From assembly GCA_900555615.1 (NCBI GenBank), contig USMB01000034.1:1-16783 (forward strand): a stretch of 16,783 nucleotides of DNA. The letters run 5' to 3'. Made by a program: the position numbers and the translations under genes. The notes under the pieces are model-generated. The model searched no databases. It saw only the letters and a list, made by a program, of their open reading frames with translations, and was not told the DNA's origin. The DNA comes from an uncultured Clostridium sp. Its GTDB lineage: Bacteria; Bacillota; Clostridia; TANB77; CAG-508. This document shows positions 1 through 7,271 of this stretch, piece by piece (position 1 is the stretch's first letter; every line of letters starts with the position of its first letter).

Positions 1-10
1 GGAGGTAGAA

Positions 11-958
11 ATGATAGAATTTGAAAAGCCAAATATTGAATGTCTAGAGGTTGATAACACAAATAATTATGCAAAATTTGTATGCGAACCATTAGAAAGA
101 GGATATGGTGTAACAATAGGAAATTCATTAAGACGTATATTATTATCATCTTTAACAGGATGTGCAATTACAAGTGTTAAAATTGAGGGTGTATTACATG
201 AATTTTCAAGCATACCAAATGTTGTAGAAGATGTTCCAGAAATTATAGTTAACTTGAAAAATGTTAGACTAAAATTTGCTGAAAACGAAGAAAAAGTTAT
301 GAGAATTAACTTTAAAGGAGAGGGAGAAGTAACTGCAGGAGACATCATTACAGATGGTACTGTAGAAATATTAAATCCAGACTTACATATAGCAACTGTA
401 TCAGAAGGTGGACAGTTGATAATGGAAATGACAGCAGATATGGGAAGAGGATATTCCCCTTCAGAAAAGAATAAAAAACCTAATCAAGACATATCTGTGC
501 TTCCAATAGATTCAATTTATACACCAGTAAAAAAAGTAAATTATCAAGTAAAAAACACTAGAGTAGGCCAAATGGTTGATTATGATAAATTAATTATCGA
601 AGTTTGGACAGATGGTAGTTTAAAAGCTCATGAAGCTTTAAGTTTAGCAGCAAAAGTTATGACAGGACATTTAGAGTTATTTATAGATTTATCAGAAGCA
701 ACAAGAAATACACAAGTAATGATTGAAAAAGAAGAATCTAAAAAAGAGAAAGTTTTAGAGACATCAATAGAAGAATTAGAATTATCTGTACGTTCATTCA
801 ACTGCTTAAAGAGAGCTGGAATAGCTACAGTAGAAGATTTAACAAATAGATCTGAAAGTGATATGATGAAAGTTAGAAATTTAGGAAAGAAATCATTAGA
901 TGAAGTAATTGCAAAATTACATTCATTAGGATTAAGCTTCGCAGAGGAAGACGAATAA
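11..958 (+). CDS. rpoA: DNA-directed RNA polymerase subunit alpha
   Basis: The alpha subunit forms the dimer that nucleates assembly of the RNA polymerase core, and its C-terminal domain contacts UP elements and activators. The 315-residue length is normal. Seen: an N-terminal assembly domain with the family motif GNSLRRILLSSL near residues 37-48, an acidic/lysine-rich linker around residues 235-255, and a helix-hairpin-helix C-terminal domain at about 256-310, including SVRSFNCLKRAGI and VRNLGKKSLDEV. The ATG start has GGAGGT at positions 1-6, four bases upstream, so the start is secure although the upstream part of the operon is outside the window. rplQ follows, as at the end of most bacterial ribosomal-protein alpha operons, but the gap of about 125 bp is longer than usual and holds a palindrome. 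No truncation or odd residue was seen. Confidence 0.98.
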   Translation: MIEFEKPNIECLEVDNTNNYAKFVCEPLERGYGVTIGNSLRRILLSSLTGCAITSVKIEGVLHEFSSIPNVVEDVPEIIVNLKNVRLKFAENEEKVMRINFKGEGEVTAGDIITDGTVEILNPDLHIATVSEGGQLIMEMTADMGRGYSPSEKNKKPNQDISVLPIDSIYTPVKKVNYQVKNTRVGQMVDYDKLIIEVWTDGSLKAHEALSLAAKVMTGHLELFIDLSEATRNTQVMIEKEESKKEKVLETSIEELELSVRSFNCLKRAGIATVEDLTNRSESDMMKVRNLGKKSLDEVIAKLHSLGLSFAEEDE

Positions 959-1006
959 AAATTATCGAATAATATGAAGAAAGGGTAATCACTAGCTCAT
1001 AAGGGT

Positions 1007-1058
1007 AGGGGACATATCTTGTCCCTAGATGAATACCTGTGAAGAAGATGTGTCCCCT
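1007..1058. repeat. GGGGACA-type palindrome between rpoA and rplQ
   Basis: An imperfect inverted repeat. The left arm, AGGGGACATATCTT (1007-1020), pairs with AAGATGTGTCCCCT (1045-1058) over 14 positions with one G/T mismatch, around a 24-base loop. The loop holds a second GTCCCTA (1021-1027) that can pair with TAGGGAC-like sequence in the left arm, so two alternative hairpins exist. It lies inside the rpoA-rplQ transcript. There is no T-run after it, so it is not a classical terminator. It resembles REP-type intergenic palindromes; a role in RNA processing or stability between the two genes is possible but inferred. Confidence 0.7.
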
Positions 1059-1085
1059 TACAAATAGAAGAGGAAGGTGAAAAAA

Positions 1086-1610
1086 TTGGCAACAAACAGA
1101 AAATTAGGTAGAACTACTGATATAAGAAATGCAATGTTAAAAACATTAACAACAGATTTAATATTACACGGAAAAGTTGAAACAACAGAAGCTAGAGCAA
1201 AAGAAGTAAAAGCAATCGCTGATAGTTTAATAGCTTTAGCAATCAAAGAAAAAGACAACTTCGAAACTGTAGATGTAAAAGTAGTAAAAGCAAAACTAGA
1301 TTCTAAAGGTAACAAAATTACAGAATTAGTTAAAAGCAAAAATGGTAATGAATATCTAAAAGTTGTTAAAGAAGAAAAAACAGAACAAAGACAAAAAGAT
1401 ATGCCATCAAGATTAAATGCAAGAAGAAAAATGATGACAAAATTAAATAAAGTAAAAGACGAAAAAGGAAACAATATAGATTTAATAGCAAAGCTATTTA
1501 ATGAAATTGCTCCAAAATATGAAGGACGTGTTGGAGGATATACAAGAATAGTTAAAGCTGGACCACGTAAAGGTGATGGAGCTGAAGTTGCTATATTACA
1601 ACTTGTTTAA
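1086..1610 (+). CDS. rplQ: 50S ribosomal protein L17, with a ~50-residue internal insertion
   Basis: L17 is a large-subunit protein near the peptide exit tunnel. Conserved parts are clear: the N-terminal RKLGRTTDIRNAML segment, TTEARAKEVK at about residues 33-42, LNARRKMM at 110-117, and the C-terminal GGYTRIVKAGPRKGD with a hydrophobic end. Start choice: TTG at 1086 gives M-A-T-N-R-K, has AGGAAGG eight to nine bases upstream, and fits the short N-terminus of the family. A GTG at 1077 in the same frame would overlap that ribosome-binding site, so I rejected it. The protein is 174 residues, whereas typical bacterial L17 is about 112-130. The extra length is a lysine/glutamate-rich block at about residues 57-108, between the end of the first helical part and the ARR segment. 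The reading frame is intact across it. Confidence 0.96.
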   Translation: MATNRKLGRTTDIRNAMLKTLTTDLILHGKVETTEARAKEVKAIADSLIALAIKEKDNFETVDVKVVKAKLDSKGNKITELVKSKNGNEYLKVVKEEKTEQRQKDMPSRLNARRKMMTKLNKVKDEKGNNIDLIAKLFNEIAPKYEGRVGGYTRIVKAGPRKGDGAEVAILQLV

Positions 1611-1618
1611 TTTACCAC

Positions 1619-1664
1619 TGGGGATCCCTTTTTTGGTAAAAATATTTACCATAGGGGACACCCA
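1619..1664. repeat. GGGGA-type palindrome just after rplQ
   Basis: A long imperfect inverted repeat starting nine bases after the rplQ stop. TGGGGATCCC (1619-1628) and TTGGTAAA (1633-1640) pair with TTTACCATA and GGGGACACCCA (1645-1664). Nested inside is the perfect hairpin GGTAAA/TTTACC (1635-1640 and 1645-1650). There are two mismatches and a small T bulge. It shares the GGGGACA signature with the palindrome at 1007-1058. It could stop or protect the ribosomal-protein transcript, but no T-run follows, so terminator function is not shown. Confidence 0.6.
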
Positions 1665-1687
1665 TTAAAATCAAATAATTAAATACC

Positions 1688-1790
1688 AATTATCAAGAGT
1701 GGAGTAGAGAACGGCTCGTTAATCCCACAGCAACCTATCGAAAGACAAGGTGCTAAAACCGGCAAAGCAGACAAGCTTTGAGTGATGATT
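1688..1790 (+). promoter_or_regulatory. SAM-I (S-box) riboswitch aptamer
   Basis: A S-adenosylmethionine sensor upstream of a cluster that includes metK. Seen: P1 from AATTATC (1688-1694) and GATGATT (1784-1790) with one G-U pair; the AAGAGTGG start of P2 with its closing CCCAC; the invariant GCAACC; P3 from ACCT and AGGT closed by a GAAA loop; the AAGGTGCTAA segment; and a perfect P4, CAAAGC/GCTTTG (1763-1768 and 1775-1780). A CGG in the P2 loop and a CCG before P4 could form the pseudoknot. P2 departs from the usual GGAGGGACUGGCCC form. SAM binding should favour the terminator that follows and shut off the downstream genes. I found no convincing promoter between rplQ and the aptamer. Confidence 0.88.
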
Positions 1791-1796
1791 ATTAAT

Positions 1797-1829
1797 AAAG
1801 AACTCTTAGCGAAAATGCAAGAGTTTTTT
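1797..1829 (+). terminator. Riboswitch expression-platform terminator
   Basis: The stem AACTCTT (1801-1807) pairs with AAGAGTT (1819-1825), is extended inward by GC/GC and outward by A-U pairs, has a six-base loop, and runs into a T tract (1824-1829). It fits a Rho-independent terminator controlled by the S-box. A competing structure is visible: GCTTTGAGT (1775-1783, the 3' side of P4) can pair with ACTCTTAGC (1802-1810) at seven of nine positions. AAGAGT (1695-1700) can also pair with ACTCTT. Either could act as the antiterminator when SAM is low. Confidence 0.85.
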
Positions 1830-1861
1830 ATTTATTTGTCTTTTGGAAAGGAAAATAAAAA

Positions 1862-2839
1862 ATGGATGAAATAGAATGGATAAAAATTAGCAAGAGAGCA
1901 ATAAAATTTATAACTTTAATCATTTTAATTACACTATTCATTTTGGCATTTATGTCAATATTGGCAGGAGGATTTAATAATCAAGAATCGACAATTATAA
2001 TAAAGTTAATGATTATGATAGCAATATATTTGATAGTATTTGATTTATTTGCTTTTGGGATAATTTATTTTATATATAAAATATTCTATATAAAATTAGA
2101 TGTAGGCAGTATAAATAAAGAATACATTAGAGATATACCAAATTCTTCTGCTCCTGCTATACTTTCTTTATTAGATAATTTTAATGTAGAAATTTATAGA
2201 GATTATACAGCTACAATTTTAAATTTATATTTGAAAAAATATATTGATATTTCAAATTTTAATGATGAGGTAAATTTTTATAAAACAGAAAAATGTGATT
2301 TATTAGAATTACAGAAACATGAAATTTATGTATATAATTGTATATTAAATAAAGAAAAATTTAATGAAGTAGAATTTAAAAAATTAATATATGAAGATGC
2401 AGAAGTTCTAGGATTAATAAATAAAACTGGTTCGGAAAGGATAAAGCCAATATTAACAATAATGATTATAGCTATAATGTTTGCTGTATGTATTATAGGG
2501 CTAATAAAAACAAATAATAATGAAAGTTTTGTTGAACTAATGATAGTAATTATATTAATGATATTTGGAATAAAAAAAATTTATAACTTTGTAGGAAATA
2601 TAATTGCAAAAATCACATTTAATTATGTAAAGAGTTCAAAAGGAAAAAAAGAGCAAAAAAAAGCAAAATCTTTAAAAAAGTATTTAAAAGAATATACTTT
2701 AATCAAAGAAAAAAATATAGATTATGTAGAAATATTAGAAGAATATATACCTTATGCATTATCATTAGGAGTAGCTAAGACAGTAGAGAATTATATATCA
2801 AATAATGAAATTTATAGAAAATTAATTTATAACAAGTAA
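1862..2839 (+). CDS. DUF2207-like membrane protein of unknown function
   Basis: A 325-residue membrane protein of unknown function. Hydrophobic segments lie at about residues 15-36, 45-74, 195-215 and 224-238. Between the pairs is a soluble part with RDIPNSSAPAILSLLDNF (90-107), followed by a winged-helix-like stretch. The C-terminal part has LKKYLKEYTLIKEK (271-284) and EYIPYALSLGVAK (294-306). These two blocks resemble the C-terminal half of DUF2207 (YciQ-type) predicted membrane proteins. The usual N-terminal extracellular beta domain of that family is absent, so this would be a shortened member. The ATG has AAAGGA nine bases upstream. The gene lies between the S-box terminator and metK, 20 bases before metK, so it should be co-expressed with metK under SAM control. 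Family assignment is from memory of motifs; the function is unknown. Confidence 0.85.
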   Translation: MDEIEWIKISKRAIKFITLIILITLFILAFMSILAGGFNNQESTIIIKLMIMIAIYLIVFDLFAFGIIYFIYKIFYIKLDVGSINKEYIRDIPNSSAPAILSLLDNFNVEIYRDYTATILNLYLKKYIDISNFNDEVNFYKTEKCDLLELQKHEIYVYNCILNKEKFNEVEFKKLIYEDAEVLGLINKTGSERIKPILTIMIIAIMFAVCIIGLIKTNNNESFVELMIVIILMIFGIKKIYNFVGNIIAKITFNYVKSSKGKKEQKKAKSLKKYLKEYTLIKEKNIDYVEILEEYIPYALSLGVAKTVENYISNNEIYRKLIYNK

Positions 2840-2859
2840 TAAGAAAGGAAGTAATAAAT

Positions 2860-3972
2860 ATGAAAAAATATTATTTTACATCTGAAAGTGTAACAGAAGG
2901 ACATCCAGACAAATTATGTGATTATATTTCAGACACAATATTGGATGAAGCATTAAAACAAGACAAATATTCAAGAGTTGCAGTAGAAACATTTGCATCT
3001 GCAAATCAAATAACAATTGCAGGACAATTAACAACAAATGCCAAATTAGATATAGAAGAAATAGTTAGAGAAAGAATTAAGGAAATTGGTTATGATGATG
3101 CCAAATTAGATATAGATTATAGAACATGCAAAATTGATATTAATATAACAAAGCAAAGTTCAGATATAGCACAAGGTGTAGATATTGGAGGTGCTGGAGA
3201 TCAAGGAATTATGTTCGGATATGCTTCTGATGAAACAGAAGAATATATGCCTTTTGCAATATCAATGGCACATAAGTTAGCAAGAAGATTAACTGTTGTG
3301 CGTAAAATGGGGATATTACCATATCTAAGACCAGATGGAAAGACACAAGTAACTGTTGAATATGAAGGAGATAAAGTAAAAAGAATTGATACTATATTGA
3401 TTTCTACACAACATAATGAAAATGTTGATATGGATGCATTAATTACAGATATTAAAGATAAAGTAATAAATGCAGTAATACCTGAAAAATATTTAGATGA
3501 AAATACAAAATATTATATTAACCCAACAGGAAGATTTGTAATTGGTGGACCTTTAGGTGATACAGGATTAACTGGAAGAAAAATTATAGTAGACACATAT
3601 GGTGGATATGCCCGTCACGGCGGAGGAGCTTTTTCTGGAAAAGATGCTACAAAAGTAGATAGAAGTGCTGCATATATGTTACGTCATATTGCTAAAAATG
3701 TTGTTGCAAATGGATATGCTAAAAAATGTGAATTACAAGTTGCATATGCAATTGGTGTAGAACAACCAATGTCAATATTTGTAGATACATTTGGAACAAA
3801 TACAATTCCAGAAGAAGAAATAGAAGAAATAATTAAAAGAAATTTTGATTTGACACCAAAAGGAATTATAGAATATTTGGGATTGCGTGAACCAATATTT
3901 ACCAAAACAACAAATTATGGACATTTTGGAAAGCCAGAATTACCATGGGAAAAAATTATTGAATTAAAGTAA
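2860..3972 (+). CDS. metK: S-adenosylmethionine synthetase (methionine adenosyltransferase)
   Basis: Makes S-adenosylmethionine from methionine and ATP in the cytoplasm. Seen: the N-terminal SESVTEGHPDKLCD (8-21, with H15, D17 and K18), the SSDIAQGVD segment, the ATP-site GAGDQG (111-116), GGGAFSGKD (254-262) with KVDRSAAY after it, and the C-terminal VDTFGT. At 370 residues it is shorter than the usual 380-400. The stretch normally reading ET-x-V-x-TG is VETFASANQITIAGQ here, and only three residues separate QGV from GAGDQG, so it is a somewhat divergent member with the catalytic motifs kept. The ATG has AAAGGAAG upstream. The S-box riboswitch upstream, across one membrane-protein gene, gives the expected product feedback: high SAM ends transcription before metK. 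Confidence 0.97.
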   Translation: MKKYYFTSESVTEGHPDKLCDYISDTILDEALKQDKYSRVAVETFASANQITIAGQLTTNAKLDIEEIVRERIKEIGYDDAKLDIDYRTCKIDINITKQSSDIAQGVDIGGAGDQGIMFGYASDETEEYMPFAISMAHKLARRLTVVRKMGILPYLRPDGKTQVTVEYEGDKVKRIDTILISTQHNENVDMDALITDIKDKVINAVIPEKYLDENTKYYINPTGRFVIGGPLGDTGLTGRKIIVDTYGGYARHGGGAFSGKDATKVDRSAAYMLRHIAKNVVANGYAKKCELQVAYAIGVEQPMSIFVDTFGTNTIPEEEIEEIIKRNFDLTPKGIIEYLGLREPIFTKTTNYGHFGKPELPWEKIIELK

Positions 3973-4018
3973 CAAAAATATATTAAATTCATAGAATAGC
4001 CATAAGGAGGAAAAAGGT

Positions 4019-4390
4019 ATGGGGAATTTTATTATAAATTCGATACTTTGGATATTTGCTCTTTATGGCTTTTTTGAATTGGTTAAACAAGTTATATATA
4101 TATGTACATATACAAATATGAAGGCAGATGGAATTTATATTATAATAGCAGTTAAAAATCAAGAAGAAAAAATAGAGGGATTTTTGCGTTCGGTATTATT
4201 TAAAATTTTATATGGAAAAGAAGAAGAGGTAAAAGATATTATTGTGACAGATTTGAATTCAACTGATAGAACAAAAGAAATATTAAATAAATTATCAACA
4301 GATTATGAATATGTTAAAAATACGAATTGGAAGGAATGTAAAGAGATTATTGATAATATCGATATTGCAGATAATAGTAAAAAATTGTAA
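4019..4390 (+). CDS. Small membrane-anchored glycosyltransferase-like protein, unknown function
   Basis: A 123-residue protein with a hydrophobic segment at about residues 5-30, then IIIAVKNQEEKIEGFLRS (41-58) and VTDLNSTDRTKEIL (76-89). The second block resembles the D-x-S-x-D-x-T loop near the start of GT-A (family 2) glycosyltransferases, and the first resembles the N-terminal strand and helix of that fold. The catalytic second half of a glycosyltransferase is missing. The frame ends cleanly at TAA with no continuation visible before guaA, so this is either a small protein family in its own right or a decayed remnant. The ATG is preceded by a strong AAGGAGG (4004-4010). It sits 46 bases after metK and may be transcribed with it. 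Function not known. Confidence 0.75.
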   Translation: MGNFIINSILWIFALYGFFELVKQVIYICTYTNMKADGIYIIIAVKNQEEKIEGFLRSVLFKILYGKEEEVKDIIVTDLNSTDRTKEILNKLSTDYEYVKNTNWKECKEIIDNIDIADNSKKL

Positions 4391-4398
4391 GACAAATC

Positions 4399-4427
4399 TT
4401 GATTTTATGTTACTTTTATAATATAAT
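4399..4427 (+). promoter_or_regulatory. Sigma-A-type promoter for guaA
   Basis: TTGATT (4399-4404), a 17-base spacer, then a perfect TATAAT (4422-4427). Transcription should start near 4434, leaving a leader of about 26 bases with AGGAAGG (4441-4447) before the guaA ATG. The leader is too short to hold a purine riboswitch, and none is visible. Confidence 0.75.
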
Positions 4428-4459
4428 GTGCAAAAGAAAAAGGAAGGAATGTTGTAAGT

Positions 4460-6313
4460 ATGGAAAAATTAGCAATATTGGACTGTGGTGGTCAATACAC
4501 AAAGGTAATCGACAGAAGAGTAAGAGAATTGGGAGTAAAGTCAGATATATTACCAATTAATGATAAGGCTGAGCAACTAGGAGAATATCAAGCAATTATA
4601 TTATCAGGTGGGCCCAATAGTATATCAAATGATGAAAGATTAAAATTTGATGAAAAAATTTTTGAGTTAGGAAAACCAGTGCTTGGAATATGTTATGGAA
4701 TGCAACTAATGTCAGATTATTTTGGTGGAGTTGTAGCTAGTAATGTAGTAAAAGAATATGGACAAAATGATATTTGGGTTGATACAACATCAACTATATT
4801 TGATGGAATAAATGAAAATCAAAAAGTACTTATGAGCCATGGTGATACTGTAAAAATAGCACCTAAAGATTTTAAAATAATAGCAAAATCTGGAGAAGCA
4901 ATTGCGGGGATAGGAAACGAAGAAAAGAAAATGTATGGACTACAATTTCATCCAGAAGTAGATTTAACAGAAGAAGGAATGAAAATTTTAGAGAATTTTA
5001 TAAGAAAAGTTGCTGAATATAAAGATTTTTATGCATTAGATGATAGAATTGCAACATCAATAAAAATGATACAAGAAAAAGTTGGAGACAATAAAGTTGT
5101 TGTTTTAGTGAGTGGAGGAGTAGATTCAGCAGTTACAGCGGCATTACTTACAAAAGCTCTGAATCCAGATAATGTATATGCAATACATATAGATTCAGGG
5201 TTTATGAGGAAAAATGAAAGTGATATAATTTGTGAAAACTTAAAAAAATTAGGATTAAAAAATTTAATTAGAGAGAATGCAAAAGATTACTTTTTTAATA
5301 CTGTAGTAGAAGTTGAAGGAAAGAAAATGGGACCATTAGTAGATACAATTGATCCTGAAATAAAGAGACAAATTATAGGAGAAATATTTATTAGAATAGC
5401 TAATAATGTTATAGAAAGATTAGGGTTAGATCCAGAGCATACATTTATTGCGCAAGGAACCTTAAGACCAGATTTAATAGAAAGTGGAAATCCAGAAATA
5501 AGTGGATTTGCACATAAAATAAAAACACACCACAACGATGTTGCTATTGTAAGAGAGGCACGTAAAAAAGGTCTTATTGTAGAAACAAATAGTGATTGGC
5601 ATAAAGATGAAGTTAGAAAAGTAGCAAGAATGTTAGGATTGGAAGAAAGTATTGCTTCTAGGCAACCATTCCCAGGACCAGGACTAGCTATTAGAGTAAT
5701 ATGCCATGATAAAAAAGAAGAAGTAGAAATAAGCAAAGAAGATATAGAAAAATTAGAAGAGATATTAAAAGAGAGCAATGAAAAAGGCCAAATAATTCCA
5801 ATAAAATCTGTAGGTGTACAAGGGGACTGCAGAAGCTATAGAAACCTAGGACTTTTATATGGAAATGGAACTGATTTGGAATGGGATAAAGTAACAACAC
5901 TTGCTAAAAAAATAACAGATAAAATAAACACAATAAATAGAGTGGGTTATATTTTAAATGTTAAGAATGTTCAAAGCCAAATTAAGTGTTTTGATATGAA
6001 GATAAATGATGAATGTGTAGATTTATTAAGAGAGCTAGATAGTATTGTTACAACTAATTTAGAAGGAAGTAAAGTAAACCAGACTTTTGCAGTATTAGTT
6101 CCAATTGGAATCTCTAAGAAATATTCAGTAGCAATTAGAACATTTGTAACAAATGATTTTATGACTGGTAAACCAGGAGAAATTGGAACAGAAGTTGATA
6201 GAAAAGTAATAGAAAAAACAGTAAAAGAAATTGAAGAAAAATTTTCAGATAAAATAGAATTTATAATTTATGATGTTACAAGTAAACCACCAGCAACATG
6301 TGAGTGGCAATAG
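4460..6313 (+). CDS. guaA: GMP synthase (glutamine-hydrolysing), long eukaryote-type form
   Basis: Converts XMP to GMP using ATP and the ammonia released from glutamine, the last step of guanine nucleotide synthesis. Seen: a class I glutamine amidotransferase domain (about 1-190) with nucleophile C78 in GICYGMQ and H164/E166 in QFHPEV; an ATP-pyrophosphatase P-loop, SGGVDS (218-223); KTHHND and PFPGPGLAIRV; and the C-terminal end KPPATCEW. At 617 residues it is about 100 longer than the usual bacterial 510-525. The extra block lies at roughly residues 460-560, between VGVQGDCRSY (451-460) and RTFVTNDFMTG. Those two motifs and the block's position match the long GMP synthetase known from animals, not the short E. 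coli form. The ATG has AGGAAGG upstream. The stop overlaps the ribosome-binding site of the next gene, so the two are probably coupled. Confidence 0.97.
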   Translation: MEKLAILDCGGQYTKVIDRRVRELGVKSDILPINDKAEQLGEYQAIILSGGPNSISNDERLKFDEKIFELGKPVLGICYGMQLMSDYFGGVVASNVVKEYGQNDIWVDTTSTIFDGINENQKVLMSHGDTVKIAPKDFKIIAKSGEAIAGIGNEEKKMYGLQFHPEVDLTEEGMKILENFIRKVAEYKDFYALDDRIATSIKMIQEKVGDNKVVVLVSGGVDSAVTAALLTKALNPDNVYAIHIDSGFMRKNESDIICENLKKLGLKNLIRENAKDYFFNTVVEVEGKKMGPLVDTIDPEIKRQIIGEIFIRIANNVIERLGLDPEHTFIAQGTLRPDLIESGNPEISGFAHKIKTHHNDVAIVREARKKGLIVETNSDWHKDEVRKVARMLGLEESIASRQPFPGPGLAIRVICHDKKEEVEISKEDIEKLEEILKESNEKGQIIPIKSVGVQGDCRSYRNLGLLYGNGTDLEWDKVTTLAKKITDKINTINRVGYILNVKNVQSQIKCFDMKINDECVDLLRELDSIVTTNLEGSKVNQTFAVLVPIGISKKYSVAIRTFVTNDFMTGKPGEIGTEVDRKVIEKTVKEIEEKFSDKIEFIIYDVTSKPPATCEWQ

Positions 6314-6322
6314 GAGGAAAAA

Positions 6323-7208
6323 TTGGAAGAGATTACTAAATGTGAGATATGTCCTCATAAATGTGGAATAGATAGAACTAAATATCCAGGAAGATGTAAA
6401 TCAACAGATAAAATAAAAATTGCATTATACTCTACGCACAATTTTGAAGAACCTTGTATTTCAGGCGAGAATCGGTTCTGGTACGATATTCTTCTCTAAC
6501 TGTAATATGAACTGTATATTTTGTCAAAATTATGAAATAAGCCAACTTGGAAAGGGAAAAGAGATAACAATAGAAGGACTTGCAGATATAATGATAAAGC
6601 AACAAGAAAAAGGAGTAGAAAATATCAATTTAGTAACTCCAACAAGTTATGCATTACATATAATAGAAGCAATAAAAATAGCAAGAAAAAATGGATTATA
6701 TATCCCAATTGTTTATAATACAAATGGTTATGAAAGTGTAGAAACTTTAAAAATGCTTGAAGGATACATAGATATATATTTGCCAGATTTAAAATATTTT
6801 TATGATGAATTAGGAAAAGAATATTCTAAGGTTAATAACTATTTTGAAGTTGCTACAAAAGCAATAAAAGAAATGTATAGACAAGTTGGAACACCACAAT
6901 TAGATGATAATGGAATAATGAAAAAAGGATTAATGATAAGGCATTTAATTCTACCAAATCAAGTAGAAAATAGTAAACAGGTTTTGAAGTGGATAAAAGA
7001 AAATATAGATAATAATGTTTTTGTAAGTATTATGGCACAATATTTTCCAACATACAAAGCCAAAGAAATTGAAGGATTAAATAGAAAGTTAACTAAAGAA
7101 GAATATGAAGAAGTAGAAAATTATTTATATGATTTAGACCTTGAAAATGGCTATATTCAAGAGCTTGGAGAACACGAAGAAGAATATGTGCCAAAGTGGG
7201 AAATTTAG
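6323..7208 (+). CDS. PflA-like radical SAM protein (COG1313), split by a +1 frameshift
   Basis: Related to pyruvate formate-lyase activating enzymes (the PflX group, COG1313); substrate unknown. The N-terminal part starts at TTG 6323, five bases after AGGAGG, and encodes a cysteine motif with C7, C10, C14 and C25, then EEPCISGEN. That frame ends at TAA 6497-6499. The family sequence continues in the +1 frame from 6474 as GSGTIFFSNC, with the radical SAM cluster ligands C60, C64 and C67 (CNMNCIFC) and the rest of a TIM-barrel-like domain, ending in VPKWEI. Omitting C6473 gives ISGEN-GSGTIFF and a 294-residue protein, the expected family length. The break is at an in-frame CGG codon (6473-6475). 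It may be a real recoding event, a pseudogene or an assembly error. A product starting internally at 6420 would lack the N-terminal cysteines and is unlikely to be the natural protein. Probably co-transcribed with guaA. Confidence 0.88.
6467..6476 (+). other. +1 frameshift site at CGG codon
   Basis: Zero-frame codons are GAG AAT CGG TTC; the conserved protein resumes as GGT TCT GGT. One base (C6473) is extra relative to the family. Homology limits the shift to 6467-6474, between the conserved ISG and GSGTIFF. The P-site codon AAT cannot re-pair well one base downstream (ATC), so classical P-site slippage is not favoured; a vacant A site at CGG is a better fit. Confidence 0.8.
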
Positions 7209-7209
7209 C

Positions 7210-7238
7210 TAGACAATGAAAAAAAGATGTGTTATACT
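7210..7238 (+). promoter_or_regulatory. Sigma-A-type promoter for thyX
   Basis: TAGACA (7210-7215), a 17-base spacer, then TATACT (7233-7238). It begins two bases after the stop of the radical SAM gene. Transcription should start near 7245, which rules out the in-frame ATG at 7227 as the thyX start. Confidence 0.75.
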
Positions 7239-7271
7239 TTCATAAATATGTGTGAAAGGAGTACAACACAA

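Noticed and set aside
1077..1085. GTG start for rplQ
   Set aside because: It overlaps the ribosome-binding site; TTG 1086 has proper spacing and gives the usual L17 N-terminus.
1058..1474. Antisense open frame opposite rplQ, and similar long antisense frames elsewhere
   Set aside because: Hydrophobic Leu/Phe-rich translations are the usual mirror of A-rich sense codons; they have no ribosome-binding sites or family motifs.
4391..4459. Purine riboswitch before guaA
   Set aside because: The leader after the promoter is only about 26 bases; no aptamer can fit.
7227..7271. Upstream ATG codons (7227, 7248) for thyX
   Set aside because: 7227 lies within the promoter; AAAGGAG at 7255-7261 fits ATG 7272, and the family begins with the MKIEVIAS-like segment.
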